A stretch of DNA of 64,000 bases from positions 1,714,001-1,778,000 of the forward strand of contig NC_012526.1 in the NCBI RefSeq assembly GCF_000020685.1, given 5' to 3'. The notes beneath the pieces are model-generated. The model had not been told where the DNA came from. It made no database searches and saw only the letters and a list, made by a program, of their open reading frames with translations. The translations under genes and the position numbers were made by a program. Positions 28,208 to 39,780 of this stretch are shown here, in pieces (within the stretch, counting starts at the first letter, position 1; each line of letters begins with the position of its first letter). This stretch comes from Deinococcus deserti VCD115. GTDB lineage: Bacteria > Deinococcota > Deinococci > Deinococcales > Deinococcaceae.

Positions 28208-29470
28208 ATGAAGAAAGCAATTGCCATCTTAGGTCTTACCACTGCTCTTGCCGGCGCCAGCCAGGCCGGGGCTGTTACCGTCACCCTTGCCTGCGGCACT
28301 GTGGGTCAGGAACTGCAGCTGTGCAAGGAAGGCGCAGCACGCTGGGCCAAGAAGACCGGGAACACGGTCAAGATCTTTGAGAGCCCTAACCTGACCAACG
28401 ACCGCCTGGGCCTGTACCAGCAGCAGCTGGCCGCCAAGAGCAGTGACATTGATGTGTACCAGCTTGACGTGATCTGGCCCGGTCTGCTCTCCCAGCACTT
28501 CGTTGACCTGAAGGGCAAGATCCCGGCCAGTGAAGTCAACACGCACTTTAAGGGCATCGTGGCGGCCAACACCGTGGGCGGCAAATTGGTCTCCATGCCC
28601 TGGTTCACGGACGCCGGCCTCCTGTACTACCGCACTGACCTCCTGAAGAAGTACGGATACAACGCTCCTCCCAAGACCTGGGCGGAAATGGCGACCATGG
28701 CCCGCAAAATCCAGAGCGGTGAGCAGAAGACCAACAAGGGCTTTGCTGGCTTTGTATTCCAGGGCAAGAACTACGAGGGTCTGACCTGCAACGCCCTGGA
28801 ATGGGTTTCCTCCTTCGGCGGCGGCACCATCGTGGACGACTCCGGCAAGGTGACCATCAACAACGCCAAGGCGGCTCTGGCGCTCGATACCGCTGCGGGA
28901 TGGATCCGCGACATCAGCCCCCGCGGCGTGACCACCTACGGCGAAGAAGAAGCCCGCGGGATCTTCCAGTCGGGCAACGCTGCCTTCATGCGCAACTGGC
29001 CCTATGCCTGGGCGCTGGGCCAGAGCGATGACAGCAAGGTCAAGGGCAAGATCGGCGTTGCGCCCCTGCCAGCCGGAGTGGGCGGCAAGCCCGCCGCGAC
29101 CCTGGGTGGCTGGAACCTCGGCGTGAGCCAGTACTCCAAGAACCAGGCTGCCGCCATTGACCTCGTGCGCTACCTGACCGGCCCCGCCGAGCAGAAGATC
29201 CGCGCCATTGAAGGTGCTTACAACCCCACCATTACCACCCTGTACCAGGACAAGGCCATTCTGGCGAAGAACCCCTTCTTCGGCAGCCTGTACAGCGTGT
29301 TCACGAACGCGGTTGCGCGTCCCTCGGGCCCGACCAAGAGCAAGTACAACCAGGTCTCCCAGGCCTTCAGCACGGCAGTCAGCAGCGTGCTCAACGGCAA
29401 CACCAAGGGTCAGGCTGCCGTGGCAAAACTCAATACCGACCTTGCCCGCATCAAGGGCCGGGGCTGGTAA
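28208..29470 (+). CDS. Sugar ABC transporter substrate-binding protein (trehalose/maltose type)
   Basis: A 420-residue periplasm-side binding protein with a Sec signal ('[22 protein letters not shown]'-like start, cleavage near residue 22). '[32 protein letters not shown]' and '[22 protein letters not shown]' match cluster-1 solute-binding proteins (MalE/ThuE/LpqY). '[22 protein letters not shown]' and '[16 protein letters not shown]' are the usual ligand-lobe blocks. It captures an oligosaccharide, probably maltose, trehalose or sucrose-like, for the two permeases downstream. The ATPase partner is not in the window and may be a shared MsmK/MalK. A 5' GGGGG sits before the ATG. Confidence 0.9.
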   Translation: MKKAIAILGLTTALAGASQAGAVTVTLACGTVGQELQLCKEGAARWAKKTGNTVKIFESPNLTNDRLGLYQQQLAAKSSDIDVYQLDVIWPGLLSQHFVDLKGKIPASEVNTHFKGIVAANTVGGKLVSMPWFTDAGLLYYRTDLLKKYGYNAPPKTWAEMATMARKIQSGEQKTNKGFAGFVFQGKNYEGLTCNALEWVSSFGGGTIVDDSGKVTINNAKAALALDTAAGWIRDISPRGVTTYGEEEARGIFQSGNAAFMRNWPYAWALGQSDDSKVKGKIGVAPLPAGVGGKPAATLGGWNLGVSQYSKNQAAAIDLVRYLTGPAEQKIRAIEGAYNPTITTLYQDKAILAKNPFFGSLYSVFTNAVARPSGPTKSKYNQVSQAFSTAVSSVLNGNTKGQAAVAKLNTDLARIKGRGW

Positions 29471-29503
29471 GCCTTAACAGGACGCCATAGGGCGTAGGTC
29501 CCT

Positions 29504-29532
29504 GGGGGACGTCCACAAGTTGGACGTCCCCC
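29504..29532 (+). terminator. Intercistronic hairpin after the sugar-binding protein gene
   Basis: An 11-bp perfect stem (GGGGGACGTCC/GGACGTCCCCC) with a seven-base loop, 33 bases after the stop. Such hairpins after binding-protein genes commonly stop or stabilise part of the mRNA so that the binding protein is made in excess. Confidence 0.7.
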
Positions 29533-29705
29533 CCTCTTATGACATCCATTCAGGTTCGCTCCAGCTGATCTTCATTTCAGCCAGAGCCTGCGGGCGCAGG
29601 CTGGAAGAGCCAAACCGACCTTCAGATTCCGTCCGTTCACGTTCTTACCGCGCCGCCTCTGCGGCCCACCTTGCCCGGTCGCCGGGCAGGACAGGGGGCA
29701 TATTC

Positions 29706-30638
29706 ATGACGACCAAGGTCACATCCACCCCGGTACCCCCGACCCGCAGGCGTGGGACGGAAGCCGCCCGCGCCCGGCAGGCGTTCTGGCTGCTGCTTCC
29801 TACCCTGATCGCCATTGCGCTGGTTGCCGGATATCCACTGTACCGAACGATCTTCTTTGCCCTGTTTGAAGCAGACCTCACCACGCCGGACCAGCGCACC
29901 TTCCTGGGGCTGGGGAATTTCTGGTTCACCACCGAAGAAGGCGTTGCCCTGGGCTTTCTGCAGGATCCGAAATGGTGGGAAGCAGTCAAGAACACCATGC
30001 TGTTTACAGTCGTCAGCGTGTTCCTGGAAACAGTGTTCGGGATGATTATCGCCCTTGTCGTCAACAGTGCCTTCAAGGGCCGGGCTTTTCTGCGCACGGC
30101 CATGCTGGTGCCCTGGGCCATTCCAACGGTGGTCAGCGCCCAGATGTGGGCATATATGTATAACGATTCCTTCGGGCTGGTTGGTCGCGGGCTGCTGGGA
30201 GGTCAGGCGCTGCTGGCCAACACCGACACGGCCATCTGGGCGCTGATTGCTGTAGATGTCTGGAAAACCACGTCCTTCATGGCCCTGCTGATTCTGGCTG
30301 GACTGCAAAGCCTGCCCGGCGACATGTACGAAGCAGCCGATATGGACGGGGCCAGCAAATGGACCCAGTTCTGGCGGCTGACGCTGCCACTGCTGCGTCC
30401 GGCGCTGCTGGTCGCACTGGTGTTCCGCAGCCTGGACGCCCTGCGCGTGTTCGACATCATGTATGTGATGCTGGGTGCCAACAATGCCGCAGCGACCAGC
30501 ATGACCGGCTATGCCCGGCAGGCCATGATCGACAATTCGATGCTGGGTATGGGCAGCGCCGTAGCCGTGGCGATCTTCCTGATCATCATGGTGATTGTCG
30601 TCGTTTACGTCACCGCTTTCCGCGTGAAGTTCGACTGA
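29706..30638 (+). CDS. Sugar ABC transporter permease, MalF type
   Basis: A 310-residue permease with six predicted membrane helices; the first is at about residues 25-45. The EAA loop facing the ATPase is '[25 protein letters not shown]' (about 210-235). '[25 protein letters not shown]' is the usual first external loop region. ATG 29706 with AGGGGG upstream is used; the open frame extends 60 codons upstream through the intercistronic gap, but that part is not permease-like. It forms the channel with the MalG-type subunit. Confidence 0.9.
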   Translation: MTTKVTSTPVPPTRRRGTEAARARQAFWLLLPTLIAIALVAGYPLYRTIFFALFEADLTTPDQRTFLGLGNFWFTTEEGVALGFLQDPKWWEAVKNTMLFTVVSVFLETVFGMIIALVVNSAFKGRAFLRTAMLVPWAIPTVVSAQMWAYMYNDSFGLVGRGLLGGQALLANTDTAIWALIAVDVWKTTSFMALLILAGLQSLPGDMYEAADMDGASKWTQFWRLTLPLLRPALLVALVFRSLDALRVFDIMYVMLGANNAAATSMTGYARQAMIDNSMLGMGSAVAVAIFLIIMVIVVVYVTAFRVKFD

Positions 30639-30651
30639 GGGAGACCGCGCC

Positions 30652-31503
30652 ATGAACCTGCAAAAAACCAACCCTACCCTATACTACCTCCAGCGCGGGC
30701 TGTTCTACCTGCTGGTCCTCGTCATTTCCGTCTACCTGCTGCTGCCGTTCTTCTGGGCTGTTCTGACCAGCTTCCGCCGTTCGGGTGACCTGTTCCTGAG
30801 CCCGATGGAGTTCGTCATGGCGCCCTCCACCGTATCCAACTACGTTCAGGTGTTCGCCAATCCTAGCTTCCAGCGCGGGTTGCTGTTCAGCGTGATTGTG
30901 GCTGTCGCAGCGGTAATAATCAGCCTGATCCTGGGCTCCTTTGCGGCCTACGCTCTGGGACGGTTCCGGTTCAAGGGCAAGAGCATGGTGCTGTATATCA
31001 TCCTGGCTGTCAGTGTCTTCCCGCAGATCGCGGTCTTGGGGGGCCTGTTCACCCTTGTGCGTGCGACCGGCCTGTACAACAACCCGATTGCTCTGATTTT
31101 CAGCTATCTGATCTTCACGATTCCGTTTACGGTCTGGGTGCTGACCTCGTTCGTGCGTGACATTCCAGGAGAGCTGGAAGAAGCTGCGCTCGTCGACGGC
31201 GCATCTCCCCTTCAGACCCTGTTCAAAGTACTGTTTCCGGTGATGATGCCAGCTCTGGTCACGACCGGGCTGCTCGCTTTTATCAATGCCTGGAACGAGT
31301 ACCTGTTTGCCCTCACCTTTACCAGCAGCAACCGTACGGTGCCTGTGGTGATCGCCAACTACTCCGGCGCGTCGCAATATGACCAGCCGTGGGGCCAGAT
31401 TATGGCCGCCAGCATCGTGGTCACGGTACCGCTGATCATTCTGGTACTGGTGTTCCAGCGCAACATCGTGTCTGGTCTGACTGCCGGAGCCGTCAAAGGC
31501 TGA
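30652..31503 (+). CDS. Sugar ABC transporter permease, MalG type
   Basis: A 283-residue permease with six membrane helices. The EAA loop is '[28 protein letters not shown]' (about 180-205), and '[16 protein letters not shown]' precedes helix 3 as in MalG proteins. It starts 13 bases after the MalF-type gene (GAGGGAGA ribosome site), and the operon ends at a strong terminator, so no ATPase gene belongs to this transcript. Confidence 0.9.
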   Translation: MNLQKTNPTLYYLQRGLFYLLVLVISVYLLLPFFWAVLTSFRRSGDLFLSPMEFVMAPSTVSNYVQVFANPSFQRGLLFSVIVAVAAVIISLILGSFAAYALGRFRFKGKSMVLYIILAVSVFPQIAVLGGLFTLVRATGLYNNPIALIFSYLIFTIPFTVWVLTSFVRDIPGELEEAALVDGASPLQTLFKVLFPVMMPALVTTGLLAFINAWNEYLFALTFTSSNRTVPVVIANYSGASQYDQPWGQIMAASIVVTVPLIILVLVFQRNIVSGLTAGAVKG

Positions 31504-31519
31504 AAGCTATTAAAAAAAG

Positions 31520-31552
31520 GCCGCCGACCTATGTCAGTCGGCGGCTTTTTTA
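31520..31552. terminator. Bidirectional intrinsic terminator
   Basis: A 9-bp stem GCCGCCGAC/GTCGGCGGC with TTTTTTT on the plus side and A-run on the other, so it works for both the permease operon and the minus-strand gene ending at 31786. Confidence 0.9.
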
Positions 31553-31785
31553 TGCCACAGTTTCAGAGATCCCTGCCCCGTTCATGGGCCTCTGCCCTGT
31601 TCCTTGAAGGATGGGGCCACGCCTGGGAATGGAAGGCCGTTCGGCCTGCAGCATGCTGAATCATCGGCGGGAGTCAGGCAACCACACGTCCAAAAGATCA
31701 ACCTGGAAAGTGCGTATGGGCATCCGGTCAACCTGCCGAGAAAACAGCGTTACCTTGCCACTGCGCACCCGTAGGGGCCAAGGGA

Positions 31786-32208
31786 TCAATTGAGCGTGTC
31801 TGGGCCACCTGGAAGATCCTCACTGGCATAGGTTGCCGTGAGCTCACGCAGCAGCTGCCGGGCCAGAACTGCCAGATCCTCTTCTGAAACGCTGGTCAGC
31901 TGGAACGTTCCGCCCGGCCCGAACTCGCCGTGAAAGGCTGCACCTGTCCACCGGACTCTCACCATCACTTCGCATACGCCCAGGCGCAGCCATCCAACGT
32001 GAAAAGCACCCAGTGGAAGGGGCCGTAGTCTGACTTCTGGGTCCAGCGCCATATCGAGCATCACGTTGTTCAGGGGCATCCCCGGCCCACCTGCCGTGCG
32101 GAGAGCCTGATACAGCCCGGTCAATACCGTCTCGCAGGCCTGTTGCTCGGCCTGCCGGGCAGCCGCATGCCGGCGTATCACAGCCTGGAGTTCATCGAAG
32201 GCGCTCAT
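31786..32208 (-). CDS. Hypothetical protein, 140 residues
   Basis: An alpha-helical N-terminal half ('FDELQAVIRRHAAARQAEQQACETVLTGLYQAL') is followed by alternating strands ('VRLRPLPLGAFHVGWLRLGVCEVMVRVRW', 'HGEFGPGGTFQLTSVSEEDL') and a last helix. There is no signal peptide or membrane segment. I do not recognise a family; codon use and frame quality look genuine. ATG 32208 has a weak GAG upstream. Single gene. Confidence 0.6.
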   Translation of the reverse strand: MSAFDELQAVIRRHAAARQAEQQACETVLTGLYQALRTAGGPGMPLNNVMLDMALDPEVRLRPLPLGAFHVGWLRLGVCEVMVRVRWTGAAFHGEFGPGGTFQLTSVSEEDLAVLARQLLRELTATYASEDLPGGPDTLN

Positions 32209-32457
32209 CGAAGCTCACTCATGATGGATCACAGAGTCAAGGTGACACAGAAAGTGCTGATCCGGAGTAAGACTCTTACCGCGAAGAGGGGGCACCCGAA
32301 ACCTAAAGCTCTGGTATCCGCCCCCGCTCCCACTATTCTGGATTTGTATCATGCCAACTTAAGCTCAGCTTGCGTTCTGGTCACAAGGAAGACCTTATTC
32401 AAAGATGCTTCCTGACCAAAAAAGATACCCATACGGGTACCTGATTTCAGCGGAGCT

Positions 32458-32712
32458 TCAATGTTCGTGCCTGGTGGTGTCGTCGGCTGGCATGTGAGAG
32501 CTGGCAGGATCACTGGTAATCATACTGCCGTTCGAAGCGACATCCTGAGCATCCAGGCCAAGGTCCTGGAACTCGTCGGCCACCTTGGCTTCAGCGGCTT
32601 CATCGACGCTCATCGCCGGGCGCGGGTCGGTGCGCCCCATGAACTGCAGGTCCACATTGCTGATTTCTTCGCCGGAATGGGAGGTCTGCTGTTTTTTGTC
32701 GTCGTGGGTCAT
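32458..32712 (-). CDS. Small acidic protein, probably disordered
   Basis: 84 residues, rich in Asp, Glu, Ser and Thr, with 'MTHDDKKQQTSHSGEE' at the start and 'TTRHEH' at the end. The start is ATG 32712, not 32784, because TACCGT (32724-32719) lies six bases upstream. No cysteines, no membrane segment and no recognised family. The composition (hydrophilic, few aromatics) resembles desiccation-associated or linker-type small proteins; that is only a resemblance. Confidence 0.5.
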   Translation of the reverse strand: MTHDDKKQQTSHSGEEISNVDLQFMGRTDPRPAMSVDEAAEAKVADEFQDLGLDAQDVASNGSMITSDPASSHMPADDTTRHEH

Positions 32713-32806
32713 AGCTGTACGGTAGCAGCGGCTTGTCGCAGCCACCTGAGCACTTCCTTTATGCCCATTGCAGGCGGCTTTCACCTGCCTTCACATGCGG
32801 CCAAGG

Positions 32807-33928
32807 TCAGGCACCCAGTCGCAGCACGCTCTGATTGCCGCGGAGCACATACACCAGCACACCAGCTCCCGCCAGGACACCTGCCTGACGCTCCAGCTCC
32901 CGGATAGTCTCGGGCGCTCCTGCCCACTGCCGGCGCGGTTTCTCGCCGGGCTCCAAGTAAAATCCTTCAGGCATGGCCACAATGACGACCCGGCTGGCAG
33001 TCGCCCGCGCCCGCATCGCCTGCTCGACAAGTGCGGGTCCGGCTGTTGCGGTCAGGATGACCAGATTGCCGCCAGGACGGGTGGATGGGATGATCGGCGG
33101 GCCAGGTTCGGGCTGCAGCCGTGCCAGATGCAGCAACGCCGCATGCTGTGCGTCGGCGCCGCGGCCCGCTACAGTCATCCCCCCCTGGGAAGCTACTGCC
33201 ATAGGCAGGTCCATAGATACAGCTTCCCGCACCAGGCTGGCCGCCAGACGGACAGCGCTCTCGGTATAGGTCGAGCCTCCGGCTGTGGTGTCCAGATACA
33301 CCGTGAGGCTGCTTGCAGCGGTACGTTCCAGCTCGCGGACGGTCAGGGTGCCGGTCCGGGCCGAGAGGCGCCAGTGGATCCGTCCCGGTGAGTCGCCGGT
33401 CTGGTATTCACGCGCACCCCGCAGGCTGATCGGGTCGTCGAGCCCCAGCGTGCGGCTCAGGTGACCCTCGCTCAGAAGTGGACGCAACAGGTCGGGAAGG
33501 ATCAGGCCATGAGTACCGGGAAAGACTTCCAGGTGGGTTGGCACCGGCAAGGTAAGCTGTCGCCAGAACAGACCCAACGGATCGGCCCAGCGCACGGTGA
33601 CGGCCGGCCAGTCATAGATTCCACGGCAATTGAGGGTCAGGGACGTATCCCAGGTGTGTTCTCGTGTGCCCATCAGCTCACCACTGAAAACTGGCAGCAT
33701 ATCGGGAATGACACTGCGGGGCAGGGCGTCTTCGACGTGATAACGCACCGGCAGACGACTGCTGATCAGCACCTGCACACCCAGCTGTACGCGTGTACCC
33801 TGAAAGCCGCTGGACGGCAGCTCGCGCGTCAGGGTGACCTGAGGCGGGGTGCGGTACAGAACCCAGAGCCCGCCTGCCAGAACTGAAAGCAGGGCGGCCC
33901 ACAGCACCCAGGTCAGGAAGAGCGACAC
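32807..33928 (-). CDS. DUF58 domain-containing protein
   Basis: A 373-residue protein with an N-terminal membrane anchor (residues about 3-25). The DUF58 core is 'DPISLRGAREYQTGDSPGRIHWRLSARTGTLTVRELE' (about 165-200), followed by a von Willebrand A-like domain ('SSLTVYLDTTAGGSTYTESAVRLAASLV'), where the MIDAS-type acidic residue is present. DUF58 proteins act with MoxR ATPases as a chaperone-like pair. The GTG start at 33928 is three bases after the moxR stop. Confidence 0.85.
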   Translation of the reverse strand: MSLFLTWVLWAALLSVLAGGLWVLYRTPPQVTLTRELPSSGFQGTRVQLGVQVLISSRLPVRYHVEDALPRSVIPDMLPVFSGELMGTREHTWDTSLTLNCRGIYDWPAVTVRWADPLGLFWRQLTLPVPTHLEVFPGTHGLILPDLLRPLLSEGHLSRTLGLDDPISLRGAREYQTGDSPGRIHWRLSARTGTLTVRELERTAASSLTVYLDTTAGGSTYTESAVRLAASLVREAVSMDLPMAVASQGGMTVAGRGADAQHAALLHLARLQPEPGPPIIPSTRPGGNLVILTATAGPALVEQAMRARATASRVVIVAMPEGFYLEPGEKPRRQWAGAPETIRELERQAGVLAGAGVLVYVLRGNQSVLRLGA

Positions 33929-33931
33929 GGC

Positions 33932-34918
33932 TCAGCCCCGGACGGGGATAGCAGCAGCCTGGCCCTCGATCCCTTGGTTCTCGACCGGTACCGGCTCGGC
34001 TTTCAGCACGTCCTGGACGACGCGCTCCGCCGGGTGGCCCTGCAATCTCGCCTCAATGTTCAGGCTCAGGCGGTGGGCCAGCACTCCGGGTGCCGCCCGC
34101 TGCACATCGTCTGGCGTCACGAACTGCCGGCTCTCCTGCCAGGCGAGCGCCTGGGCCACACCCTGCAGCGCGAGGCTGGCACGCGGTCCCCCACCCAGCG
34201 CCACCACAGGGTGCTCACGGGTGCGCCGCACCAGGCCGGCCACATAGCGCCGCAGGTCCTCGGATACGAACACCTCGCGGACCTGCGCCTGCGCCTGGAG
34301 CAGTTCCGCTGGGGTCGTCACCGCCCCCAGGGTATGAATCGGATGCTCTCCCTGCAGGCGGTCAAGCAACCGGACTTCCTCCTCCAGTGTTGGATAACCC
34401 ACCGAGAGGCGCAGCAGGAAGCGGTCAAGCTGCGCTTCGGGCAGCCGGTAGGTTCCCTCGTGCTCCACCGGGTTCTGGGTGGCGATCACCACGAAGGGCG
34501 CGGGCAACCGGTGCGTGACGCCAGACTCGGTCACCTGCCCTTCACCCATGGCCTCAAGCAGCGCGGACTGGGTTTTGGGGGTCGCCCGGTTGATCTCGTC
34601 GGCCAGCAGGACGCCAGTAAAGATCGGGCCGGGCACAAAGTTGAACTCCCCCGTTGCCGGGCGGTACACGCTGACGCCAGTGACGTCGCCGGGCAATAGA
34701 TCCGGGGTGAACTGGACACGGCGGAAGGTCAGGCCCAGGCTGGCCGCCAGCGCACGCGCCAGCATGGTTTTACCTGTGCCCGGAGCATCTTCGAGCAGCA
34801 CGTGGCCGCCTGCCAGAACACCAGCCAGGGCCTGACGGGTGACCTCGTCCTTACCAACCAGCACACGGGCAACGTTGTCCAGGACACGGGAGGTAAATGT
34901 GGTTGTCTGCATGGTCAT
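33932..34918 (-). CDS. MoxR family AAA+ ATPase
   Basis: A 328-residue AAA+ protein. Walker A is 'EDAPGTGKTMLARAL' (about 37-51), 'GPIFTGVLLADEINRATPKTQSALLEAMGEGQV' holds Walker B and the MoxR-specific insertion, and 'VIATQNPVEHEGTYRLPEAQLDRFLLR' is the sensor 1 and arginine-finger block. MoxR ATPases remodel or insert metal cofactors in partner proteins, usually with a VWA/DUF58 protein, as here. Its ATG overlaps the stop of the DUF4129 gene (ATGA). Confidence 0.93.
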   Translation of the reverse strand: MTMQTTTFTSRVLDNVARVLVGKDEVTRQALAGVLAGGHVLLEDAPGTGKTMLARALAASLGLTFRRVQFTPDLLPGDVTGVSVYRPATGEFNFVPGPIFTGVLLADEINRATPKTQSALLEAMGEGQVTESGVTHRLPAPFVVIATQNPVEHEGTYRLPEAQLDRFLLRLSVGYPTLEEEVRLLDRLQGEHPIHTLGAVTTPAELLQAQAQVREVFVSEDLRRYVAGLVRRTREHPVVALGGGPRASLALQGVAQALAWQESRQFVTPDDVQRAAPGVLAHRLSLNIEARLQGHPAERVVQDVLKAEPVPVENQGIEGQAAAIPVRG

Positions 34919-36402
34919 AGGGGCTCCTTGAAGTTGTTGGGTGATTCCGGGTGGGGGTCGGTAAGGTCGTCCGGGCCGAGCTGCGGCAGCGTGCTCAGAG
35001 CTCTGGTCAGCTCTGCCACAGCCGCTTCAGCCTGGTCAGCGTTGTCGTCAGTCACACGCCCGCCATAGCGCACTGGTCCGTACGCACTTGCCAGGGTCGT
35101 CAGGGCATCAGCCAGAACAGGATCACGGGCTCCCAACCTGGCGGCGTAGCCTGCCGGGGTCTCAGCGGGGGACCGCCCTCGCCCAGAGGCCGTCAAGGCC
35201 GCCTCCGCGTTACGGTAAGCGATTCGAACGCGGTGCAGCGCCTCCTGCTGGACCGATGTGGCCGGTACAGTGCCTGGATCAGTCACAGCAGAGTTATGCG
35301 GAGCAGGTAGCGCGAAGCCGCGCCGCAGCCGGTGAAAGAGTGCCACCAGAAGGAGAGTGGTCAGCGCCAGGGCCAGCCAGATCTGAAGCTGCACCAGAGG
35401 CGTCAGCTCCAGGGAGCGGGTGGCCGTCGCTGGCGTCAAAGCGTCTGGCATACGCATCAGCTTTTCAATTAGATTCATACCGTCCATGCCCATGGCACTA
35501 CTACCACCACTATTGAGAAGCGCCGCTACCACCAGCCAAACCACGCCGGTCAGGATGAGGGTCATAGCAATCAGAACTTCAGCAGGATGCCGGCGTTGAC
35601 CAGACCCTCGCAGGGTAAGACGCAGCAGCAGAGCCAATCCAGGCAACAGCAGTGCACCGGCAACCAGAAGGAAGGTCAAAGGCGTCAGCAGCCGTGACGC
35701 GTCAATCTGTACTTCAAGAGGTTTGGTAATTACGCCTTCGGTGCCTGCCGATCGATTCCCGGAATGAACTGGCTCTGCAGTCTGGCGGGGTCCACCGAGC
35801 GTATCCGGGCTGCGCACAGTCTCATTTCCCGCCATGCGGCTGGTCAGCCATGAGGAATTCGCCTGAGGCAGCAGGGCTGAGATCAGCACACCTGCAACCA
35901 GCACTGCGAGCGTCCACGACCACACCCGCCGATCTAGTACCCGGTCTGAGCGACGGTCATCCGGGCCCGGCCGGGCTGCGAGTCCGCCGACCAGCGCCAA
36001 GAGCAGCAGCGGCTGGGGCGCCACGAGACCAGCCGCCAGCACCGGCCATATACCACGGCGCGCGCCCTCTTGCAGGGTCTGGGCCCCCAGGTTGAGGAAT
36101 ACGCCGGCCAGGGTCCAGACGATGTACGACACGGCCAGCACCACCAGGGAAGCCAACCCGCTCTGAAACGCGGCCGGGACACTGACTATGGCGGTAACAG
36201 CTGTCACCAGCAGTGTCAGCGTCAGCCGCAGGGTTGCCCATACGGGACTGCGCACGCCCAGCGCATAGACGACACATAAAGTCAGGCAGCTCCAGACTGG
36301 CATGATGCCCAGGAGGGCCAGGGGCAGCAGGGCCAGCCCATACGCCCGCCAGTGTTTAATGGCGGACGTTTCTTCCACAGGCGAAAATGTGCCCGCTGTC
36401 AT
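34915..36402 (-). CDS. DUF4129 domain-containing membrane protein
   Basis: A 495-residue protein with about five membrane segments in the first 180 residues, a Ser/Thr-rich loop, further helices near 240, 280 and 340, and a C-terminal cytoplasmic DUF4129 domain ('ALHRVRIAYRNAEAALTASGRGRSPAETPAGYAARL', about 390-425). In related clusters this protein carries a transglutaminase-like domain, which I do not see here. It is the first gene of the DUF4129-MoxR-DUF58 operon. Confidence 0.8.
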   Translation of the reverse strand: MTAGTFSPVEETSAIKHWRAYGLALLPLALLGIMPVWSCLTLCVVYALGVRSPVWATLRLTLTLLVTAVTAIVSVPAAFQSGLASLVVLAVSYIVWTLAGVFLNLGAQTLQEGARRGIWPVLAAGLVAPQPLLLLALVGGLAARPGPDDRRSDRVLDRRVWSWTLAVLVAGVLISALLPQANSSWLTSRMAGNETVRSPDTLGGPRQTAEPVHSGNRSAGTEGVITKPLEVQIDASRLLTPLTFLLVAGALLLPGLALLLRLTLRGSGQRRHPAEVLIAMTLILTGVVWLVVAALLNSGGSSAMGMDGMNLIEKLMRMPDALTPATATRSLELTPLVQLQIWLALALTTLLLVALFHRLRRGFALPAPHNSAVTDPGTVPATSVQQEALHRVRIAYRNAEAALTASGRGRSPAETPAGYAARLGARDPVLADALTTLASAYGPVRYGGRVTDDNADQAEAAVAELTRALSTLPQLGPDDLTDPHPESPNNFKEPL

Positions 36403-36487
36403 GGCAAGGCTTCCCGGCCAGCGGGGAACGGCAGAAACAGAGGCATTTCCGGCAGTCTAGCGGCTGCACGGCCAGCTCAAAAGCGAA

Positions 36488-36517
36488 GTTGCCCCAGACA
36501 CAACAGTCCGGGGCAAC
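36488..36517 (-). terminator. Terminator downstream of rpoD
   Basis: An 8-bp stem GTTGCCCC/GGGGCAAC with a 14-base loop, 20 bases after the rpoD stop on the minus strand; a short T-rich tail (TTCGCTTTT) follows. Confidence 0.6.
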
Positions 36518-36538
36518 AACAGAACGTGGAGGTAAAAC

Positions 36539-38182
<1,644 letters not shown>

Positions 38183-38366
38183 GCGGCCTCCTGCGGAACG
38201 GGAAACGATCGGAACTTCAGTGCCTCGGCGGTGTCTGGACGGAATTCAAGGGGCCGGGGAGCGGAGCGCGTAATTCTAGCAAACCCGCCCGGTTCGCCGC
38301 AGGCCTGGAGTTCAGAGGTCCAGAACAAGCTTTATACGCGGTAGGGCCCCTCCGGGTTCCCAGGCC

Positions 38367-39575
38367 TCAGGCGGGCCGGGTGGCCAGGAGAACTTTGAAG
38401 CCTCCTGCCCGGATCAGCTCACGTGTCTGGCCGACAGCCTGCATGGCCTGCTCATAGGGCAGCGGCTCATTGGCCACCAGATACAGGGCGCCTCCAGGAT
38501 TCAGGCGGCGGGAAGCGGCCGCAATAAATTCCCGGGCTACGTCGAGCACGACCCCACGTCCCACATGAAAAGGTGGATTGGTCAGGATCACGTCGAAGGT
38601 ACGGTCCCCCAGTTCGGCGTCCACGTCACTGTGCACGACCTCACCCCCCAGGCCACTGGCCACCAGTGTGGCCTGGGCACTGCGCACACTCAAAAGGTCG
38701 CCGTCGACCAGGGTCACGTGCGCTCCTCGCAGGGCTGCCCAGGCTCCGATGAGACCAGTGCCGCAGCCCAGATCCAGCACCGTGCGCCCCTGCAGTTGCA
38801 GATCTACAAGGTGATCGAGCATCAGTGTTGTGGCCTTGTCTGGTTTGGCGGCGCTGAACACCCCAGGCAGACCCACCACCTTGACGCCGTAGGCTTCGTA
38901 TCCTTCGGGTTCCGGATACACCGGTGTCGGTCCGGGGCGGCGGATCAGGCGGGCCACCCGCATGCCACCGTCGCGGGCAATGGTCTCGCCTGATCCGAAG
39001 GCACTGCCTGCTGCCCGCACATAGCGGTCAAAGCCTTTGTCGCGGTCGCCCGCCAGATACAGCGTGCCGCCCGGAGGCGTGCAGGCATGTGCCCAGGCCA
39101 CCTGACTGAGCGCGTAGGCATTCCCCCGGTCACCCGCCAGAACCATTGCGACGGTTCGCGCCCGCTCCGGCCAGCGCTCCGTCAGAGAATCTCCAGGCAC
39201 CGCGGCGCAGGTGTCGTGGCCGGCCGCACTCAGGACGCTGAGTGCCGCAGCGCTGCCTTCCACCGCCCGGAGCGTCACGCCGCTCAGGCTGCCAATCAAT
39301 CCTCCCATGGCGGTCAGGTCCAGCACATCGCCGCGCACCTTGTCCTTGCGCATGGTCTGCGCGAGCAGGGCCTGCGCTGCGTCTACCTCCGGAAACCCGC
39401 GTACCCCAGGTTTCGTCAAGGCCTTGTGCCGGTCCAGTCGCTCTGGCAGCAGCGCCGGGCGCGGGGTGAAGTACCCCTCTGTAGCAAAAGGCTCACCGGC
39501 CCGGCCTGGGGCATGGCGCGGCGGCGCGTCCTGACTGCGCGATATTCTGATCTTCTGTCTGCGTCCACCCGTCAT
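38367..39575 (-). CDS. Class I SAM-dependent methyltransferase, RsmC-like
   Basis: A 402-residue protein. The C-terminal half is a Rossmann methyltransferase: 'GRTVLDLGCGTGLIGAWAALRGAHVTLVDGD' (about 258-288) binds SAM and 'FDVILTNPPFHVGRGVV' (about 325-341) is the NPPF motif of N-modifying enzymes. The N-terminal half resembles a second, degenerate methyltransferase domain, as in RsmC/RlmG. These modify guanines in ribosomal RNA. The start ATG 39575 has AAAGGAA upstream. It is a single gene downstream of rpoD on the opposite side of a promoter gap. Confidence 0.8.
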   Translation of the reverse strand: MTGGRRQKIRISRSQDAPPRHAPGRAGEPFATEGYFTPRPALLPERLDRHKALTKPGVRGFPEVDAAQALLAQTMRKDKVRGDVLDLTAMGGLIGSLSGVTLRAVEGSAAALSVLSAAGHDTCAAVPGDSLTERWPERARTVAMVLAGDRGNAYALSQVAWAHACTPPGGTLYLAGDRDKGFDRYVRAAGSAFGSGETIARDGGMRVARLIRRPGPTPVYPEPEGYEAYGVKVVGLPGVFSAAKPDKATTLMLDHLVDLQLQGRTVLDLGCGTGLIGAWAALRGAHVTLVDGDLLSVRSAQATLVASGLGGEVVHSDVDAELGDRTFDVILTNPPFHVGRGVVLDVAREFIAAASRRLNPGGALYLVANEPLPYEQAMQAVGQTRELIRAGGFKVLLATRPA

Positions 39576-39681
39576 CTGTTCTTTCCTTTATCACACGCAC
39601 GTGGTCAGGGTCACAGACAGGGTGGGCCGGAAAGGTGAAGGTGACCTTACAGCCGTCCAATGAATCCCAGAAGTCTGCCGC

Positions 39682-39759
39682 TAAGCTAAGGATGTCCCAC
39701 AATTATTGCCGACCGGGTGAAGTCGGTTCCACCGCCCCGCACTCCAGGCGGGGCTTTTT
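39682..39759 (+). ncRNA. Candidate small RNA with two hairpins and a terminator
   Basis: On the plus strand TAAGCT (39682-39687) could be a -10 box. A hairpin GCCGAC/GTCGGT (39708-39727) and an intrinsic terminator GCCCCGC/GCGGGGC with TTTTT (39734-39759) follow. No plus-strand protein gene lies upstream or downstream within several hundred bases, so the terminator has no other owner. A transcript of about 65 bases is expected. No convincing -35 is seen. Confidence 0.4.
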
Positions 39760-39780
39760 CTGCTGTGTTGCCGGATGCGG

